The notes under the pieces: model-generated
Databases searched by the model: none
What the model saw: the letters and a program-made list of their open reading frames with translations, nothing else
Told to the model about the DNA's origin: nothing
In this document: positions 20,666 through 31,529 of the stretch, piece after piece
Layout: each line of letters opens with the position of its first letter
How positions within the stretch are numbered: the first letter of the stretch is position 1
Source: Anastrepha obliqua
Taxonomy: Eukaryota; Arthropoda; Insecta; Diptera; Tephritidae
DNA length: 64,000 nucleotides
Assembly: GCF_027943255.1 (NCBI RefSeq)
Contig: NC_072893.1
Span: forward strand, 30,340,001 to 30,404,000
Direction of reading: 5' to 3'
Position numbers and translations under genes: made by a program

Positions 20666-21979
20666 ACTATATATTTTTTGCTGAAGCTTGAAGAGTTTAG
20701 TTTCTATTCACAATTCCTTTATTGTGTAGTGTCGAAAAAACCCATATTCGTATTATCTTTTCAACCTTGGAAACAAAACTTCAATGGAACTCTGATATAC
20801 TACAATAGATTTTCGGGCATCAAAAGATTAGGCCCCGGCAGCAATTCAATTAATTTGTCATTGAAAGTGCAGTTAAGTTGATCAAACGGTACAAAGGCGC
20901 ACTTTTGTATAGTTGAAATCTCATTTTTGGTCTAAAAACTCATGCCTATGGAGAAAGGGAAATCGGGAGAAGGTATTGCCAGAACTCAAATAATTCTTCT
21001 TTCTATCTACCATTCAACTTCTGCTCTTCAGATGAGTTGCTAACTTACCCTACCATAGTTTGCCAAAAAATTTAGGTGCTTTTGCCTGTCACAAAATATG
21101 ACTTTCGCTGTCTCAATTCATGTTTAGATTTACAAATCTCGTACATTCATTTATGCATACATCCTGCTGTGCCTTCATTTAGGCCTTTGCTGTGTAGCCA
21201 TACTTCCATACTTTGAGCGAACCCCATGGGCGAAAGCATACACACATCGCTGTAAACCATCACAACAACATAGATTCGTGCACGAAATTTTGTGTTAGAA
21301 CAAGAACAAGCAGGCCGGCAAGCAGGCAGGCAGACAGTGGTAAAACAGGCTGCACCTGTCCGTCTATCCGTCTGTTCACATGTCGGTCCGTTTGGAATTA
21401 GGTTGCATTGAGGTTGGATCTGACTTTGTACGCGCCACCGCACGTAGAGAAGCAAAATATGAACAACAGTAATTACCCATACAAGCAAATGTATGTGCGG
21501 TAGAGAAACAAACTGTGCAGTATGAAATGAGGAATAACTTATAATTAACACAAATAACGGGTGTTTTTAGACGTGTTTATAGCTTTCAGTATGATTATCT
21601 GTCTTACAAGGCATCCAAGTAAGCATGGATATATAAGCTTGCCAGTTTTCCGTTTAGCATAATGTTTGAAAGAGCCGCGCTATTTTTCAATTATATCCTG
21701 ACAAAATCCAAAGTTTGGGTTGATTTGCAGGGCGCAGGCACTGTGTAAGCATGTGGAGTCAATGATTACATCAATAGTGAGCGCCAACGGCAAAGCAATT
21801 GGGCTTTTGATTTTTCATATCAATGCTGGTCGTGCAGGTGTTAAATGGGCGCAGAAAGATGGAAGGTGAAAGTATCATTAAGACTCGTTTTTGGTAACGG
21901 AAACTCATCAAGGGATGGACTAGTCAATTGGCTGTTTACAAGATGTGATTTAACTCGTATATACTAGGCAGGTAGGTGA
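20666..21979. other. no gene seen; GCAGG-type simple repeat
   Basis: Appears to be single-copy DNA. A GCAGGCCGGCAAGCAGGCAG microsatellite lies at about 21,308-21,340. A 134-codon - frame (21,147-21,551) and a + frame overlap it, but neither has a domain I recognise. Confidence 0.35.
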
Positions 21980-23740
21980 AATGGTTGAAGTGCCAGTCTG
22001 GCACTCCCCAAATAGCACTGAAGCACCGTTCTAATAGCATTATGAGACCTCCAGCGGGCAGATATCTATACCCAACCAGAACTGTTAATGAAACGGAGAA
22101 GGTTAATAGGGCTTATATTGGGAGACTGCCCAAGCTGCCGAAAAAAGAAGCGCTCAGTGACCTTAAGGGGTTACATGGGTTTCGTCGCGTAAAAAAATGC
22201 CTATTTTCAATATTTTTTTTCTATGTAAAAAATTATTTATCTAATTCAAACTTTTTTCTGTCTTCCTCCATTGTGACGTCATTTCCGGGGACCCCTCGAA
22301 AAAAAGGTGCGTCCGCGTTGTCAGCATAACTCCTGACAGGATCATCAAAAATGAAAAAACAAAAATACGTGTTTTAGTTAAGACCATAAACTCGTGCTTG
22401 AACGAAGGAAAGAAAAAAAAAGTAAAAATTGGAATTTCGGCAGACATTTTTGCAAAAAAATGAAAATTTCGGTCAACTTTGCTTGATATTTTGTTTTTTT
22501 TAAATAGTTGTAATTGAAAAAAAAACAAAATCCTTCGTTCAAGTACCAGTAAATTGTATTTCGAACACCTGTGTAAAATTTCATCAAGATCGGTTGAGTA
22601 GTTTCCGAGAACATTTGACAACCGACTTTGAAAGCACGGTTCCGAGAAAAACGCGTTTAAAGTTTTGGGTAACAATAAAGGTGGCTTGTAGCGCACACCT
22701 TCCAAAGGCTGTATCTCCGAAACTATTATTCGGATTGTGTTAAAAATTTAGGATAATATTCTTGAGATGTTGTAGAAATTAATATGCCAAAAAATCATTT
22801 TTTTTAACCCACGAAACCCATGTAACCCCTTAATAGGCTAGCTGCCAAACCCGGGCGTTTACAGAGAAAGTGCTTAAGAGTTTTCTTCTCTGAAAGGTCC
22901 CCACAGCTTCTGCAATGGGGATTAAATGGTATAGCCAGCTTTTCCACCTGTGAGTCGACAATCCAATTACCGGTTAACACAGCTACAAGTTTTTTAAATT
23001 GAATGGCGTGAAGTCTCCAGAACTATCTGCGTCCTGCATGTATTGGACTGGGGCCATAGCAATTTTCAAATAGCGCACGCAGCAATAGAGTTCCATCTGG
23101 TCTGCTCCATCTTGAGAAATAAGTTGTTTAATTCCTCTCTAACAACAGCCAGGGGGATGCCAATGACTGGGTGGGAGATCTCTGAGACCAATTCAGTCGA
23201 CTTCCTTTTCTGACAAGCTCATGAGCAATTTCATTTCCCTCTATGTTCTTCGGTTCCAGGGGAGAGAAATGTGATCTCCTCCTGACAGGAGATGACCAAT
23301 TGGGATCTGCACTATGTCGTCGCCAGTGCCTTGATCTTGGCTTGATTATCGGCAAAGAAGCTGATATCTCTCTCGCTCCACGTTCCCTAAAAATGCTTTA
23401 CATGCTTCCAGAATCGGCCTGAAAAACTTTAGCAGCATTCGATAGCTTTAAGGAAATAGATAAATTCGCTTATTTGGAGAAAACCCCTGCTTCGACCCCC
23501 GATTCCTTCTTGGATCCGTCAATGAATACAGAGGTACTAGCTTCGGTGCAGATTTTCCCATCGTTCCAATCGTGTCTACTTGGAAAGATTGCTCTGCCAC
23601 GACCCTCATACTTCAGATTGTGATTAGAGAGATCTGAACGAAGTTCAGACTGAACGAAGTTCAGAGAAAAACTGTGTTAATTGCCTAAAAATGCTGTCAT
23701 GTCTCTTGAGAGTTATTGCTTCCAGAGACCCTCGTGCTCA
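21980..23740 (-). mobile_element. LINE 3' part, split by a TTAA element
   Basis: On -, from 23,740 leftward: RNase H start (FIDGSKKESG, about 23,500), KVFQAD, RNase H end (IEGNEIAHELVRKGSRLNWS, about 23,220), Cys-rich tail (FNPHCRSCG-like), then the 663 bp element at 22,167-22,829, and the 3' UTR at 21,980-22,163. The UTR matches 17,925-18,095 on the opposite strand. Several stops and frameshifts. Confidence 0.8.
22167..22829. mobile_element. TTAA-flanked inverted-repeat element (663 bp)
   Basis: Left GGGGTTACATGGGTTTCGT and right ACGAAACCCATGTAACCCC are perfect 19 bp inverted repeats. TTAA lies on both sides (22,163-22,166; 22,830-22,833). The host LINE copy at 17.92 kb has one TTAA at the same position, which proves the target duplication. 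The termini start with GG, not the CCC of piggyBac, so a Kolobok/T2-like assignment is more likely (inference). The core carries AGATCGGTTGAGTAGTTT and GAGAAAAACGCGTTTAAAG. Non-coding. Confidence 0.88.
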
Positions 23741-23929
23741 CTCCTTTTTATAGCATTACATCAAGCCATTGGCCTATTACTGTTACTTTTGACGGGTTGG
23801 AAACCAATTCTCACATTCGAGTTGGTCATACACCCGACCTGTTTTTAAAACAGTAAATGCCAATAAAAATAAATAAAAATTATGTAAAGCAAATAAATAT
23901 ATTCGGCATCTATCCACTTCAGTCCAGAA

Positions 23930-24120
23930 GATGAAAAATTTGCGGCCATTCTTCGGTTGGCGATGGAAAACCTCTGATTGTGTATCTGTGATGAAAAAGA
24001 TTTTCCTAATAAACATCCAATGTTCGGAGACGACTGGAGGCTCCACTAGTCTACATTTTTGCAACACAAAATCAAGGCGTACACCAAACATTGGAGGAAG
24101 AGTTCGGCCAAACGCCTCAC
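23930..24120 (+). mobile_element. old, diverged tRNA-derived SINE
   Basis: Aligns in order with the 40,161 copy: GCGGCCATTCTTCGG, GCGATGGAAAACCTC, GTATCTGTGATGAAAAAG, TGTTCGGAG, AAATCAAGGCGTACACCAAA, GAGTTCGGCCAAACGCC. It is much more diverged than the other copies. The tRNA-like head is not visible. Confidence 0.65.
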
Positions 24121-24174
24121 AACGGATGAGTGGGGTGCTCGATACAGTTTTTTTTTTATTTTTTTTTTAATCAA

Positions 24175-24330
24175 TTGAATCACATTTCATTGCATCAGCC
24201 AGAAACCGTCACCAAGGTATGGGAAAACTGGGTTAACAGGAAGCTTTACTGCGAAGCCGTTTCGAATGGCTATCCACGTGAATGAAATTGTATTCCATAA
24301 ATAATGAAAATGTTTGGGCTTTCGAATAAA
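24175..24330 (+). pseudogene. possible transposase C-terminus (Tc1/mariner-type)
   Basis: One + frame reads ETVTKVWENWVNRKLYCEAV then PREMKLYSINN. The pattern VxxNWVxRxxxCxxxxGGH resembles the end of the DUF4817/DDE transposases in this window. No catalytic residues and no terminal repeat are present. Confidence 0.35.
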
Positions 24331-24349
24331 CAAATAATATATCGAAAAA

Positions 24350-25195
24350 AAAAAAAATATTTTAATAAAATATAGGGTAGCCTATATAGAGTTTTTTTTG
24401 TAACAAAAAAAATAATTAAAAAATAATAATATTTTTGTTAATTTTAAAAAATTATAGTAATTTTTATTTAATTATTTTGTTATAAAAACCCAAAAAAATT
24501 TGGAATTTGAAATATTAGTAGTGTTTTTTGTAAAAAAAAGTAATTTAAAAAAATTAGTACTTTTTATTAAATTTATTTTTATTAATTTTAAAATATTTAT
24601 AACAATTTTTATTTAATTATTTTTTTTATAAAAAATCCAAAATATTTGGAATTTGAAATATTAGTAGAGTTTTTTGTAATTAAAAAAAAAGTTATTTAAA
24701 AAATAATAATAATTTTTATTAAATTTATTTTTATTAATTTTAAAATATTTATAATAATTTTTATTTAATTATTTTGTTATAAAACATCCAAAATATTTGG
24801 AATTTCAAATATTAGTAGTGTTTCTTGTAATTAATTACTTTGTTATAAAAACCCAAAAAAATTTAGAATTTGAAATATTAGTAGTGTTTTTTGTAATTAA
24901 GAAAAATAGTAATTTAAAAAAAATAGTACTTTTTATTAAATTTATTTTTATTAATTTTAAAAAATTATAATAATTTTTATTTAATTATTTTATTATAAAA
25001 AATCCAAAATATTTGAAATCTGAAATATAAGTAGTGTTGTTTGTAATTAAAAAAAAAGTAATTTAAAAAAATAATACTTTTTATATATTTCACTTTTATT
25101 AATTTTAAAAATAATAATTTTTATTTAATTATTTTATTTAAAAAAATCCAAAATATTTGGAATTTAAAATATTCCTACAATTTTATTTTTAAAAA
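24350..25195. repeat. AT-rich satellite, ~148 bp period
   Basis: About 5-6 head-to-tail units. The landmark TGGAATTTGAAATATTAGTA recurs at about 24,501, 24,647, 24,798, 24,864 (a 66 bp short unit), 25,014 and 25,158, giving spacings of 146, 151, 66, 150 and 144. Most units carry TCCAAAATATTTGGA, a dyad with arms TCCAAA/TTTGGA. Composition is well over 80% A+T. Confidence 0.85.
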
Positions 25196-26249
25196 ATTGC
25201 GCCCTCTAAAAAAACACCCATTATATATGCACATACAACCATTAGAGTACATACACCTGCACGTACATAAATGTATGCGAAAAAATTACTTACGTTTGCG
25301 TGACTTAAAATCGACTCGCTTTTCCTATCCTCACCGCCACTTCTTTTTCGCTGTGCTCACAGTTTGCTCCTTTGAATTTCCTTTCACATTTTCAAATGCA
25401 AATGAACCCGTATTTATGATTTTTATTCGGATTCAAATAAACCAGACATACATTCAAATAAATGCCCTATTCGAGAACATAGTAGAATATAAATTTGGGG
25501 TACACGAGAGAAAAGTGTGCCACATTTAGGGGGAAAATGGCGTTAAATTATTTCAAAATGAGCAAAGCTTCCGAAAATATTAAAAACATTAATAATGCTG
25601 CTGTAGGGACTATCTGCTCAAGAGTTAAAGACATTTCGCTTGGGGCTACGCTTCGCATTTAATCAAAGTGTCTCTCGCGCATCCATACTTTTTGTATTTC
25701 GTGGTGGTATAAAGTCACTGAGTTTGCACTCACATATGAACAGGCACATAAATATTTAAGCACATTAGTAATAATGATAGCAATCGCCATCGAAAGTAAC
25801 AAAGAAAGCCGCACCGGGTTTCACATAACAATCAGAGTACGAATTTCCAACAAAGCCAGCTTTTTGACCTGTTATATGATAACTGAAAATTAGTAATACT
25901 ATAAATCCCAAACCATTTACAAGGTATAATTAAAATGCATTAAATGCATAGGAACATTAATCTAAAATCAATATATGTAGTTAAGCACACGCAAACATAT
26001 ATACAATAACTTGATGTGGTGCGGGTGTAATGATTTTCGGAAATTATTCATACACGAGCACTGCCCGCGAAAAAACCATTCACTAAGCGAAATAGCTATT
26101 TATAAGGGACAAAGCAATCTTAGTTTTTTTCGTAAACAAACCGCTTCGTGACTCCAGTTACGTCAGCCCCTCAGCTGATTCTGCCAAAATCGCTGAGGGT
26201 CGGATAACGGTCTGTTATTGGCCACACATTGTGAACTTTTTTCGCATGT
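25196..26249. other. no gene seen; holds one arm of a dispersed duplication
   Basis: Open frames such as 25,197-25,529 (+) lack any domain. The segment 25,747-25,864 recurs at 30,521-30,640. Confidence 0.35.
25747..25864 (+). repeat. dispersed direct repeat, copy 1
   Basis: AAATATTTAAGCACATTAGT ... AAAGTAACAAAGAAAGCCGC ... AATTTCCAACAAAGCCAGCT aligns along about 118 bp with 30,521-30,640 in the same orientation. Nature unknown. Confidence 0.65.
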
Positions 26250-26326
26250 ATTGCATATATATTCGCATTCGGGTTCATATTCATTTTCATTTGTATTCGT
26301 ATTCGTGTTCGTTTTCTCTCTTTGTA

Positions 26327-27066
26327 CAGTCGACTCTCGTCAATTCAAACCTGCGATATTTCATTCATAATCATTGCTACGACGCGGTAATTCGAACTCA
26401 TATGGTCAAACACTCGACAATTTAAATTTGCAAAGTTTCTTGGCGTGTTAGTAATTACCTTTACTGCGCGTGGCACATAGGCACATTTTGACGCACGAAT
26501 GGCTTCGTTGGTAGACAGATTAAAAATGTTTATTAAATATGAATCCTACAAAGCATTAATGTTTGACGATTGCTGAAAAGAAGAAGCAAATAATTATGGA
26601 TGATGAAGAACCATCAATGGTACCAGTAGCTGACATCAGCGAGTTTTTCTGACTATGTTCAAGTGGATGAAGATGTTGTTATCTCAGGATCACTAGCCGA
26701 TGGCGAAATTTTATCTGCGACAGAAACGAATGAAAAGAGCATCGATGAAGATGAAGACGATACGTCAGAACCTTTGGCAGAGGTGTCAGTTAAGGTAGCA
26801 AGAGCCTCATTCGATAATTTACAAAGCTTTTGTCTACAAAACGAAACTGATGAAACAGCATGTCAGGCACTTTTTCTCCTTAAAAAAATTAAATTGTTGA
26901 AAAGTCTGAGCAGCAGCAAATGTGCTTGGAAGCAAACCAGTATAATTGAGTTATTTTCAAAGATTAATTAATTCAAGTTATGAATATGTAAAATATTATT
27001 TCAAACATTCAATAATTTGTAATATTTTAAGAGTGCCTCGAATTTCGAATTAACGAGAGTCGACTG
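26327..27066 (+). mobile_element. pogo/Tigger-like deletion derivative (740 bp)
   Basis: The left end CAGTCGACTCTCGTCAATTC and the right end (on -) CAGTCGACTCTCGTTAATTC match at 19 of 20 bases and are flanked by TA. The CAGT start and TA duplication suit the pogo branch of Tc1/mariner. Only the C-terminal end of a transposase is present. Confidence 0.8.
26663..26971 (+). pseudogene. pogo/Tigger-type transposase C-terminal domain
   Basis: The frame reads an acidic, Asp/Glu-rich stretch (SIDEDEDDTSEPLAEVS), then LFLLKKIKLLKSLSSSKCAW and KQTSIIELFSKIN just before the stop. Ending in a QTSIIELF motif recalls the PCNA-binding QxxhxxFF motif at the end of pogo-type transposases (known for pogo, inferred here). 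The DDE core and the CENP-B-like DNA-binding domain are absent. The Met at 26,663 is arbitrary. Confidence 0.6.
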
Positions 27067-27129
27067 TATTTGTATTCGTTCTCTGCTCATATTCGTATTT
27101 TCCCTGCTCCTATTCGCATTCAGTTTCTG

Positions 27130-27795
27130 GATCATGGACGACCATCGACGTCAACAGATGACCAACACGTCAATAAAGTGAAGGAGTTAGTACTCAAAAG
27201 TCGTCGGTAGACTGTTAAAGACCTTACTGATATGATCAGAATATCAGAAGGATCTGTGAAAACCATTTTGAAAGACCATTTGGGCCTACGAAAAGTCAAA
27301 TCTCGTATGGTACCGAAAACTCTCAATTTCTCGGAAAAAAGTCGTCGGGTTGATATGTGTGAAACAATGCTTTCGACTATCAGGACAAGCTCAAATGCAT
27401 CATTACGGGAGATGAGACTTGGATTTATGCTTACGACTCTGAAACAACCGACCAATCAAGCGAATATCGTGCTAAAGGCGAGGCCAGACCGAAAAGAGCA
27501 CGTCAAAGTCGTTCAAAAATAAAGGTGATGACAGTTTTTTTCGATTTTCGTGGTGAGGTGCACTATGAATTCCTTCCACCTGGCCAAACTTTTAATAAGG
27601 AATATTATTTGAGTGTTATGCGTCGTTTACGTGAAGCGATTCGTCTAAAAAGACCAGAATTATGGGCCAACAACTCTTGGTTTTTGCATTACGATAATGC
27701 ACCGTCTCACACTGCACTCGTTCTTCGTGACCATTCCGCCAAAAATTCCACGCATATCGTTCCGCAACCACCGTATTCGCCTGATAGTCAACGCT
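27130..27795 (+). pseudogene. mariner (DD34D-type) transposase fragment
   Basis: In order on + across frameshifts: GRPSTSTDDQHVNKVKELVL, TVKDLTDMIRISEGSVKTIL (helix-turn-helix), ITGDETWIYAYDS (first Asp), RQSRSKIKVMMTVFFDFRGE, FLHYDNAPSHTALVLRDH (second Asp), QPPYSPD. It stops abruptly after PYSPD, so the third Asp and C-terminus are gone. The first ~60 residues and both terminal repeats are also absent. Confidence 0.85.
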
Positions 27796-28424
27796 GTAAA
27801 AAGTTGTAAATATTAATTTTGCTAATGCCAGAGGATTTATTTCGTATTTGATTACGTTGTATTAACTATCGACTTATATTTATTTAAGCGCTAAAAGCAT
27901 TTTTTGTTTGTGGCTTCGTCCCATATTAAATTGAAGTGTGCCGGCTGGATGTGGTAGCAGTTGCGGTTTTTATGTCAGTGTCCGTGTCAGTGTCAGTGAC
28001 TAACTATCCCTCGGAAATTTCGTATTTATAAAACCATTGAATCTGTATGCATATTAGGGCAGGACTAAACTTTTCTTGACTTTGCTTCTGTGTCGACAGA
28101 CGAATAGTTAATATAATTTTGAACAAAGGAGTCCCCACGAGCATAGTTCTTATTTTTTTTTTGTTTTATAGACATTATTTGAGTTAAAAATCCTGGAATG
28201 TTTTGGGAGATTTAATTATTATATTTTTAACATTTTTATTCTTCGACTTAAATTATTCCAAAATAAAAATATTGCGATAAATAATTTTTTTACGAAAGTA
28301 GAATTGTTTTTTATCGTTTCTGCTTATAAAAATGTGTTATGTACATATACTATGTTTTTGAGTTTCCTTTTTAAATTTTTCCTATCTTTTTATTTTTATT
28401 ATTTTTTTTTTTGAATATTATTTA
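27796..28424. other. no gene seen
   Basis: AT-rich, with GTCAGTGTCCGTGTCAGTGT simple sequence at about 27,972-27,998. No open frame of note. Confidence 0.35.
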
Positions 28425-29629
28425 TTAGGTTGAGGAATAAGTTCGTATCGTTTTTACCGAAGATATATTCGCCGTTGCTGTTTACAACCTCTTCCCACCT
28501 CTCAACCAATTTGTTGATGCAGTTCCACCCAAAATTATCTGGTCTGGTGTCAAAGAATTTGTTGAGCCAAGTTTTAAGGACCATTTTGTTATCGAAGGTA
28601 ACACCCTTCATATGGTTTGACAGGGAGCGGAAAAGATGGTAATCGGTCGGTGCAAGGTTCGCAGAATACGGCCGTTCGAACTCTTGGTGTGTCGCTTTGA
28701 CGAGTTATGCACCATGGGGCCTGGGGTTGTCGTGAAAGAGTATGATTTGACCACGTCGATCAGGTATTTTTAGTTGAATAGCTTCATTCACGTGGTGTTG
28801 TAGAGCTCCTTGTTGGCCATGACATTCTTTTCGACCATTTCCCAGTGCACCATGCCCTCCTAGCCCCACCAAACAAATATCTTGATCCTCTTTGGATGAA
28901 GATCCGGCTTGACTCTCGGCTTTGGCGTATCTCCTGGAGCCACCCACCCCTTTCTTTGCTTCATATTAATGTATAGGTACCATTTCTCATCTCTCGTGAC
29001 GATTCGGTACAAAAAGCGCTGTTTATAACCACGTGTTGCTCGATGGTGCAGGCGAGATGCGGAGAAGCAATTTGAAGACGACTTTCATTGTTTTTTTTTT
29101 GAGCTCGTGAAGCACCTATGCTCCCAACTTTTTGGTAAATCCCATTAAATAAGGTGAGTGAGAATCGATTTATGATCGCAGTTAACTTTTTCCGCCAATT
29201 CGAGACTGGTTTGGGGACCGCTCTCCTTCAAAAGTGATTTGAGACATTCTTCATCGGATTCAGAAGGCCTTCCGCTGAACATGTCATCGACGTCAAAGCC
29301 GCCGTTTTTCAACTTTGCAAACCATTTTCGTGCTGTGTACTCGCCTATAACACCTTCTCCGTTAACGTCGTAAATGCTCCGGGCTGTTTCCATAGCTTTC
29401 TGAGCTCGATGAATTCCAAAGAAGAGCTCGGCACCTGCTTGATGAATTGTTGATTTTTGCCTCCTGGGTACACCATTTCTAAGCTTCAAAAATAATAAAA
29501 AATGAAATAACTCAAAAATACAATTAACATAGTTTTATAGACCAGAAAGAGTTCTATCGAATACCAAAGAGCAAAGAAATCGTTGTAAAATAAAAGAAAA
29601 TATACACTATGAACTTATTCCCCAACCAA
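28425..29629 (-). mobile_element. mariner element, complete ends, dead transposase
   Basis: The left end TTAGGTTGAGGAATAAGTTC and the right end (on -) TTGGTTGGGGAATAAGTTC form inverted repeats next to TA. Length 1,205 bp is close to a full mariner. Ends and protein resemble the mellifera-type subfamily (inference). It is inserted in the 3' part of a LINE at 29,632-30,330. Confidence 0.85.
28429..29489 (-). pseudogene. mariner transposase, multiply frameshifted
   Basis: The N-terminal third (29,145-29,489) reads ARSIYDVNGEGVIGEYTARK then WFAKLKNGGFDVDD, GRPSESDEE and NCDHKSILTHL. The middle (28,705-28,947) has GGSRRYAKAESQAGSSSKED and VNEAIQLKIPDRRGQIILFH with HDNPRPH for the second Asp. The C-terminal part has PTDYHLFRSLSNHMKGVTFD, then WERWEEVV-type sequence and NSNGEYI. 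At least four frame changes or stops separate the pieces. Confidence 0.8.
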
Positions 29630-29631
29630 TA

Positions 29632-30330
29632 AGCATTTCCACCTGGTCCTGCTGTAGGCTAGCAATTTTCGTGCATTCCACGATTTCCCGCATTCATAGA
29701 CTCTTTTTTGTACCGATCTTTTCCATGTAGTTTTTAGTCGACCCCCTTGCGGCTTCCTTGGGGGTGCCAATCAAGAGCTTGTCGACAGACTTCCATTGCA
29801 TCTTTTCACAGTCTGTGGCCTATACATCTCTACTTTCGTAATTGTGTATGGTTGGCTATTAGCTGCAAGTTTCACTTTTCATGCAACTCATCATTGCTGA
29901 TGATATTATACCTTGAGAATACGCCGAACACATCTGTTTACAAAACTTTAAATTTTTCGGGTTAGTTGGTCTGTTACATGCCATCCATCTCGCGACCATA
30001 GAGCAGTACTGAGATGACATTTGATTTAAATAGTCTCATTTTTGTATGGAAGAATATTTGTGATGAGTTTCAGATGTGGCGCAGCTGAGTTCCTTTATTT
30101 ATTCTGGTCAGAATATCCTTTACCGCACTATTGTCAGCAGATATTACACTGCCTAGGTAGGTAAAATCTTCGACTTGTTCAATTATTTTGCCATGCAGCA
30201 TAAAATTGTTGAGGTTTTTGGTGTTTATTTTTATTGATTTCGTTTTGTTGATGTTGGCTTGAAGGCTAAATTTAATAAGCCCGATAATAAGCACAAGTCA
30301 TCCGCATAAGCTAAATTCGGTGAAGTTCCA
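29632..30330 (-). mobile_element. LINE 3' part (RT end and C-terminus)
   Basis: On -: NKTKSIKIN, EQVEDFTYLGSVISADNSAV then DILTRINKG (end of RT), SVLLYGRE, and farther on CIGHRL, ALDWHPQGSRK. This is the RTE/CR1-like ending (RWIGHTLRK ... ALxWNPQGKRKRGRP). The same family is on + at 34,215-34,455. Truncated upstream and interrupted downstream by the mariner. Confidence 0.7.
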
Positions 30331-31154
30331 GTAGATGCCTTTACGGAATTGTGTGGGATCTCATGAATAACAATAAGAAAGATGATTGGCGAAAGTAAAT
30401 CTCTTTAAGAAGTATTTATTTTCCACTAGTAAATTTTGTTCAGCATTCAGTTATTCTTTTTTCAAAAGAAATTAACCCACCCTCACGCACCCTAATTCAT
30501 ACGCTCTGGCCACTATACATCCATAAATGCTTAAGCAGATTAGTAATATGATATGCAAAACACCATCTAAAGTAACAAAAAAGCCACACCAGGTTTCGAA
30601 TAACCAAAGTCGGAATTTCCGCCAACGCCAGCTGCTAAAAAACTTAAACCAGATTTCGAAAATCATTTTGGCTCGTGTTGGCTAGCAATAAGTGACCATG
30701 TAAATTTCGCTCGTTAATTTTTGTTTCCCTAATCTCCGCTTTTTTCTTGTTTGCATGCCGTTATTTGCGGAGAACTTTAAAAACGCTAAATCAGCAGGAA
30801 AGTCATACACAAAAATTGAAAATTCCTTATGCTGAAATTGATAGCCGTATGTTAGCCACATGACCGAGACTCCACCACCACTGCCATCCATCACACTTTA
30901 CTAATTTATTTGTGTGCACACAAACATACAGTTTTTGCAGCGCTTGCAGATTTACATGTTCTGAAAAATATCAAGTTTTGCATGTCGATAAATTTCAAGT
31001 GGCCCGTGCGTTGGTGTTGGCAAACGAGTACGCAGGCGAGAGGGTACAAATAGGTTTTACACATTTTTGTTACGTAAAGGATTTTGCTGTAAATTCTTAC
31101 ACATTATTTACCTAATTTCATTTCAAGCGGAAATGTGTAGTCAACAATTTGATT
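30331..31154. other. no gene seen; holds one arm of a dispersed duplication
   Basis: Short open frames on both strands have no known domain. 30,521-30,640 repeats 25,747-25,864. Confidence 0.35.
30521..30640 (+). repeat. dispersed direct repeat, copy 2
   Basis: AAATGCTTAAGCAGATTAGT ... AAAGTAACAAAAAAGCCACA ... GGAATTTCCGCCAACGCCAG matches 25,747-25,864 through its whole length with scattered differences. It lies 4.8 kb away, same orientation. Confidence 0.65.
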
Positions 31155-31285
31155 CAACCTTCCCTTTTTGGGTGTTTGGCCGAGCTCCTCCTGCTATTTG
31201 TGGTGTGCGTCTTAATGCTGTGTTCCTTAAATGGAGGGACGTACAATATTAAGCCGACTCCGAACGGCAGATATTTTGTTTTGTG
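31155..31285 (-). mobile_element. tRNA-derived SINE, 5'-truncated
   Basis: Read on +: TTTTTGGGTGTTTGGCCGAG, CTCCTCCTGCTATTTGTGG, GTGTGCGTCTTAATG, GCCGACTCCGAACGGCAGAT, then unrelated sequence. Only the 3' third of the SINE is present. Confidence 0.85.
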
Positions 31286-31529
31286 AAGTGAAACTTCTTA
31301 GGAGTCGATGGACGAGCGAGAATGGATAGTAAAATTTCAAGGCAATGCAACGTTTTGGGCATTTTCCTTCCGCGAGAGAAAAAAGATATAACGTAGAGAA
31401 AAAGGAGAGAGAGAGTTATACCTTATATATATCTTTGATACACTTTTTCCTTGTGGTTGCTAATTTCTAGTGAGAAATAGCACTGCCTGCTTTTTGGCGC
31501 TTGTTTGTTGGTGCAAACTTGTAGGAAAT

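Larger units (their letters stand above)
26255..27122. repeat. ATTCGT-like hexamer repeat split by a pogo-like element
   Basis: ATTCGCATTCGGGTTCATAT ... GTATTCGTATTCGTGTTCG on the left (26,255-26,320) and GTATTCGTTCTC ... ATATTCGTATT ... ATTCGCATTC on the right (27,070-27,122) form one imperfect 6 bp-period array. The element at 26,327-27,066 lies inside. Confidence 0.6.

Noticed and set aside
21147..21551. 134-codon - frame as a gene
   Set aside because: No domain, no splice or start context, overlaps a GCAGG microsatellite with an open frame on the other strand.
18805..22705. Shared - strand frame TLNAFFSxPCF in several places as a conserved peptide
   Set aside because: It follows exactly the TTAA-type elements. 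Stops and length differ between copies and the similarity is nucleotide-level core conservation.
22167..22829. piggyBac assignment from the TTAA flanks
   Set aside because: piggyBac ends begin CCC; these begin GGGG. No DDD transposase trace. Kolobok-like is more consistent, though unproven.
24350..25195. CRISPR-like array
   Set aside because: Units are AT-rich satellite repeats with no unique spacers, in a eukaryotic context.
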